This document shows positions 6,360 through 7,914 of a DNA stretch of 7,914 bases, piece after piece. The DNA comes from Actinomycetes bacterium. Lineage in GTDB: Bacteria; Actinomycetota; Acidimicrobiia; Acidimicrobiales; Microtrichaceae. A program made the position numbers and the translations under genes. Position 1 is the stretch's first letter, and every line of letters begins with the position of its first letter. Below the pieces are notes generated by a model that saw nothing but the letters and a program-made list of their open reading frames with translations, had not been told where the DNA came from and searched no databases. The DNA is taken from NCBI GenBank assembly GCA_023423475.1, contig JAFAFN010000057.1, positions 1-7,914 on the forward strand, read 5' to 3'.

Positions 6360-7871
6360 CGTCGCTGCGGTGGCAGCGAGCTCGCGGACCAAGCGCTTGT
6401 CGATCTTGCCCGACGCGTTGAGCGGCAGCTCCGCGACCTCGACGACGACCTTGGGACGCTTGAAACCTGCGAGCCGACCGGCGCTCCACGGGATCAGGTC
6501 GTCGACGCCCACCGACGACTCGCGGGCGGGCACCACGACCGCGACGACCTGTTCGCCCCAGCGCTCGTGGGGGATGCCCACGACCGCGACCTGCCCGACC
6601 CCGGGGTGCTCGCCCAGGACGTCCTCGACCTCTCGGGAGGCGACGTTCTCGCCGCCGGTGATGATGATGTCCTTGAGTCGGTCGACGACGAACAGCACGC
6701 CGTCGCCGTCGATGCGCCCGACGTCACCGGTGCGGAGCCAGTCGCCGAAGCGGGACGCCGCGGTGGCCTCGGGCCGCCGCCAGTAGCCGGCACACACCTG
6801 GTCCCCGCGCAGCACGATCTCGCCCGGGCTGCCCGCCGGCACGTCCTCGCCCCGCTCGTCGACGATTCGCACCGCCACCAGCGGGCCAGGGCGACCGGCG
6901 GCGCGCAGCAGCTCCGGCTCGGTCGTCGCGGCGCGACGGTGGTCGTCGGGGGTGAGGAACACCGCGTTGCCGCTCAGCTCGGTCATGCCGTAGCCCTGGG
7001 CGAGCCCGCAGTCGGGGAGGTCCTGCAGCAGTCGACGCATGAGCTCGATCGGCATCGCCGAGGCCCCGTAGGAGATCTGGCGGAGCTCGCGGAGCCCGTC
7101 GAGGTCGCCTCCGGCGTGGTCGAGCAGCATCGACACCATCGTCGGGGCGAGCGAGCAGTTGGTGACGCGCTCGGCACGGAACAGCTCGAGGACCTCGGCG
7201 GGCTCGAAGCGGGCGACCAGCACGACGGGCCGTCGTCGGAGGTGCGCGTGCAGCACGTTGTACGCCGCGACGTGGAACAGCGGGAAGGGGAACAGGTAGA
7301 CGTCGTCGTCGGCCATCGGACGGGCGATCGCCGTGTTCGTCGTCGCCGCGACGAGGCTCGCATGGGTCAGGACGACACCCTTCGGGGCGCCGGTGGTGCC
7401 CGAGGTGTGGATGATCCATGCGCAGTCCTGCGCCGTGGCCGTTGCGTCGGCCGCCGGGTCGACGATCACAGGATCGTCCGGGGTGGCGTCGTCGAGGGCT
7501 GATCCGTCGAGTGCAGAGCTCAGGTCGAGCGCCGCCCTGGGGTGCGATCCACCGATGGACCAGCACGGCAGGTCGGCGCGGGTCTCGAGCACCGAGTCGA
7601 GTCGGTCGAGCTGGTCGACCGATCCGAGCAGCAGGGTCGCCTCGACCGAGTCGACGGTCGCCATGATCTCGGCGGGCGTGTGGCGCGTGTTGCCGAACGA
7701 CAGGATCCGTCCGGATCGCGGCACGGCGTACAGCGCCACCAGGGCGTCGAGACGGTTGTCCGACACCATCACGACGCGGTCGCCCCGGTTCGTCGTGTCG
7801 GCGACCAACCGGGCCATCGCAGCGATGCGACCGTCGAGCTCCGCGAACGTGGGACGGCGGTCGTCGACCAC
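6351..7871 (-). CDS. AMP-forming acyl-CoA synthetase (fatty-acid CoA ligase type), N-terminus apparently shortened
   Basis: ANL-superfamily ligases activate a carboxylate with ATP to an acyl-AMP and transfer it to CoA. The 506 residues carry the family motifs in order: the P-loop TSGTTGAPKG (156-165), FPLFHVAAYN (196-205), GYGMTE (293-298), RTGDVGRID (380-388), the hinge DRLKD (397-401), ITGGENV (404-410), and LPLNASGKIDKR (482-493) with catalytic Lys489. The substrate is probably a fatty or other aliphatic acid; the exact one cannot be read. The only in-frame start is GTG 7871, with GAGGA about 10 nt upstream. Yet the preceding 12 codons read LAAANRPEDTAV, the usual sequence before this point, and an in-frame TAG lies at 7908-7910. 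The normal N-terminal 20 or so residues are thus missing or out of frame, so this may be a functional short form, a broken gene or a sequence error. It converges on the regulator gene. Confidence 0.88.
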   Translation of the reverse strand: MVDDRRPTFAELDGRIAAMARLVADTTNRGDRVVMVSDNRLDALVALYAVPRSGRILSFGNTRHTPAEIMATVDSVEATLLLGSVDQLDRLDSVLETRADLPCWSIGGSHPRAALDLSSALDGSALDDATPDDPVIVDPAADATATAQDCAWIIHTSGTTGAPKGVVLTHASLVAATTNTAIARPMADDDVYLFPFPLFHVAAYNVLHAHLRRRPVVLVARFEPAEVLELFRAERVTNCSLAPTMVSMLLDHAGGDLDGLRELRQISYGASAMPIELMRRLLQDLPDCGLAQGYGMTELSGNAVFLTPDDHRRAATTEPELLRAAGRPGPLVAVRIVDERGEDVPAGSPGEIVLRGDQVCAGYWRRPEATAASRFGDWLRTGDVGRIDGDGVLFVVDRLKDIIITGGENVASREVEDVLGEHPGVGQVAVVGIPHERWGEQVVAVVVPARESSVGVDDLIPWSAGRLAGFKRPKVVVEVAELPLNASGKIDKRLVRELAATAATER

Positions 7872-7914
7872 GACCGCGGTGTCCTCGGGCCGGTTCGCCG
7901 CAGCGAGCTAGATG
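7872..7914 (-). other. Right edge: coding-like sequence upstream of the acyl-CoA synthetase start
   Basis: Read leftward in the synthetase frame, 7907-7872 encodes LAAANRPEDTAV with G/C in almost every third position, which looks coding. It is closed by TAG at 7908-7910. No ATG, GTG or TTG lies in frame here. The real 5' end of the gene may continue outside the window in another frame. Confidence 0.5.

Noticed and set aside
6303..7502. 399-codon open frame on the plus strand opposite the acyl-CoA synthetase
   Set aside because: It is a low-complexity Arg/Asp/Val-rich shadow of a gene with all ANL motifs in order, and it would overlap the end of the regulator gene.
1..7914. tRNA, rRNA, riboswitch, integrase, transposase, toxin-antitoxin or other defence genes
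   Set aside because: Reading both strands I saw no cloverleaf, conserved aptamer or relevant protein motif. A covariance-model scan would be the decisive test.

Overview
The window is a very GC-rich stretch whose genes show strong G/C third-position bias. That, together with an F420/luciferase-type oxidoreductase, a long LuxR-family ATPase regulator and TANNNT -10 boxes set directly against start codons, suggests an actinobacterium. An Acidimicrobiia (Ilumatobacter-like) source is my best guess, but it is inference and was not tested. There are six protein genes and no RNA gene, insertion sequence or CRISPR array that I can see.

Layout. A 5'-complete but C-terminally cut amidase runs leftward from 1028 off the left edge. 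It diverges across a 150-bp spacer, which carries a strong 30-bp imperfect palindrome, from a double-hotdog acyl-CoA thioesterase (1179-1976). A luciferase-like (LLM) oxidoreductase (2049-3059) follows on the same strand with its own promoter. A 169-bp convergent spacer holds three 18-bp tandem repeats plus a partial copy and a 13-bp perfect inverted repeat. Next comes a small leftward gene for a protein of about 101 residues (3229-3534). It diverges from an 884-residue ATPase/LuxR-type regulator (3692-6346), and this divergent spacer carries a second palindrome, TGAGTA-N5-TACTCA. The regulator converges, with only 4 bp between stop codons, on a leftward acyl-CoA synthetase (6351-7871) whose N-terminus looks cut short.

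How the genes may fit together. The thioesterase (acyl-CoA hydrolysis), acyl-CoA synthetase (acyl-CoA formation) and LLM oxidoreductase point loosely to lipid or acyl-CoA metabolism. The regulator could sense a metabolite and act nearby. However, most genes face different directions and have their own promoters, so this looks like a neighbourhood of independent units, not one operon.

I did not find a convincing new multi-gene system. The notable signals are regulatory and structural: two, probably three, leaderless start sites with almost the same geometry, two operator-like palindromes, two independent in-phase tandem duplications placed right at gene ends, and an acyl-CoA synthetase with an in-frame stop just before its conserved N-terminal sequence.
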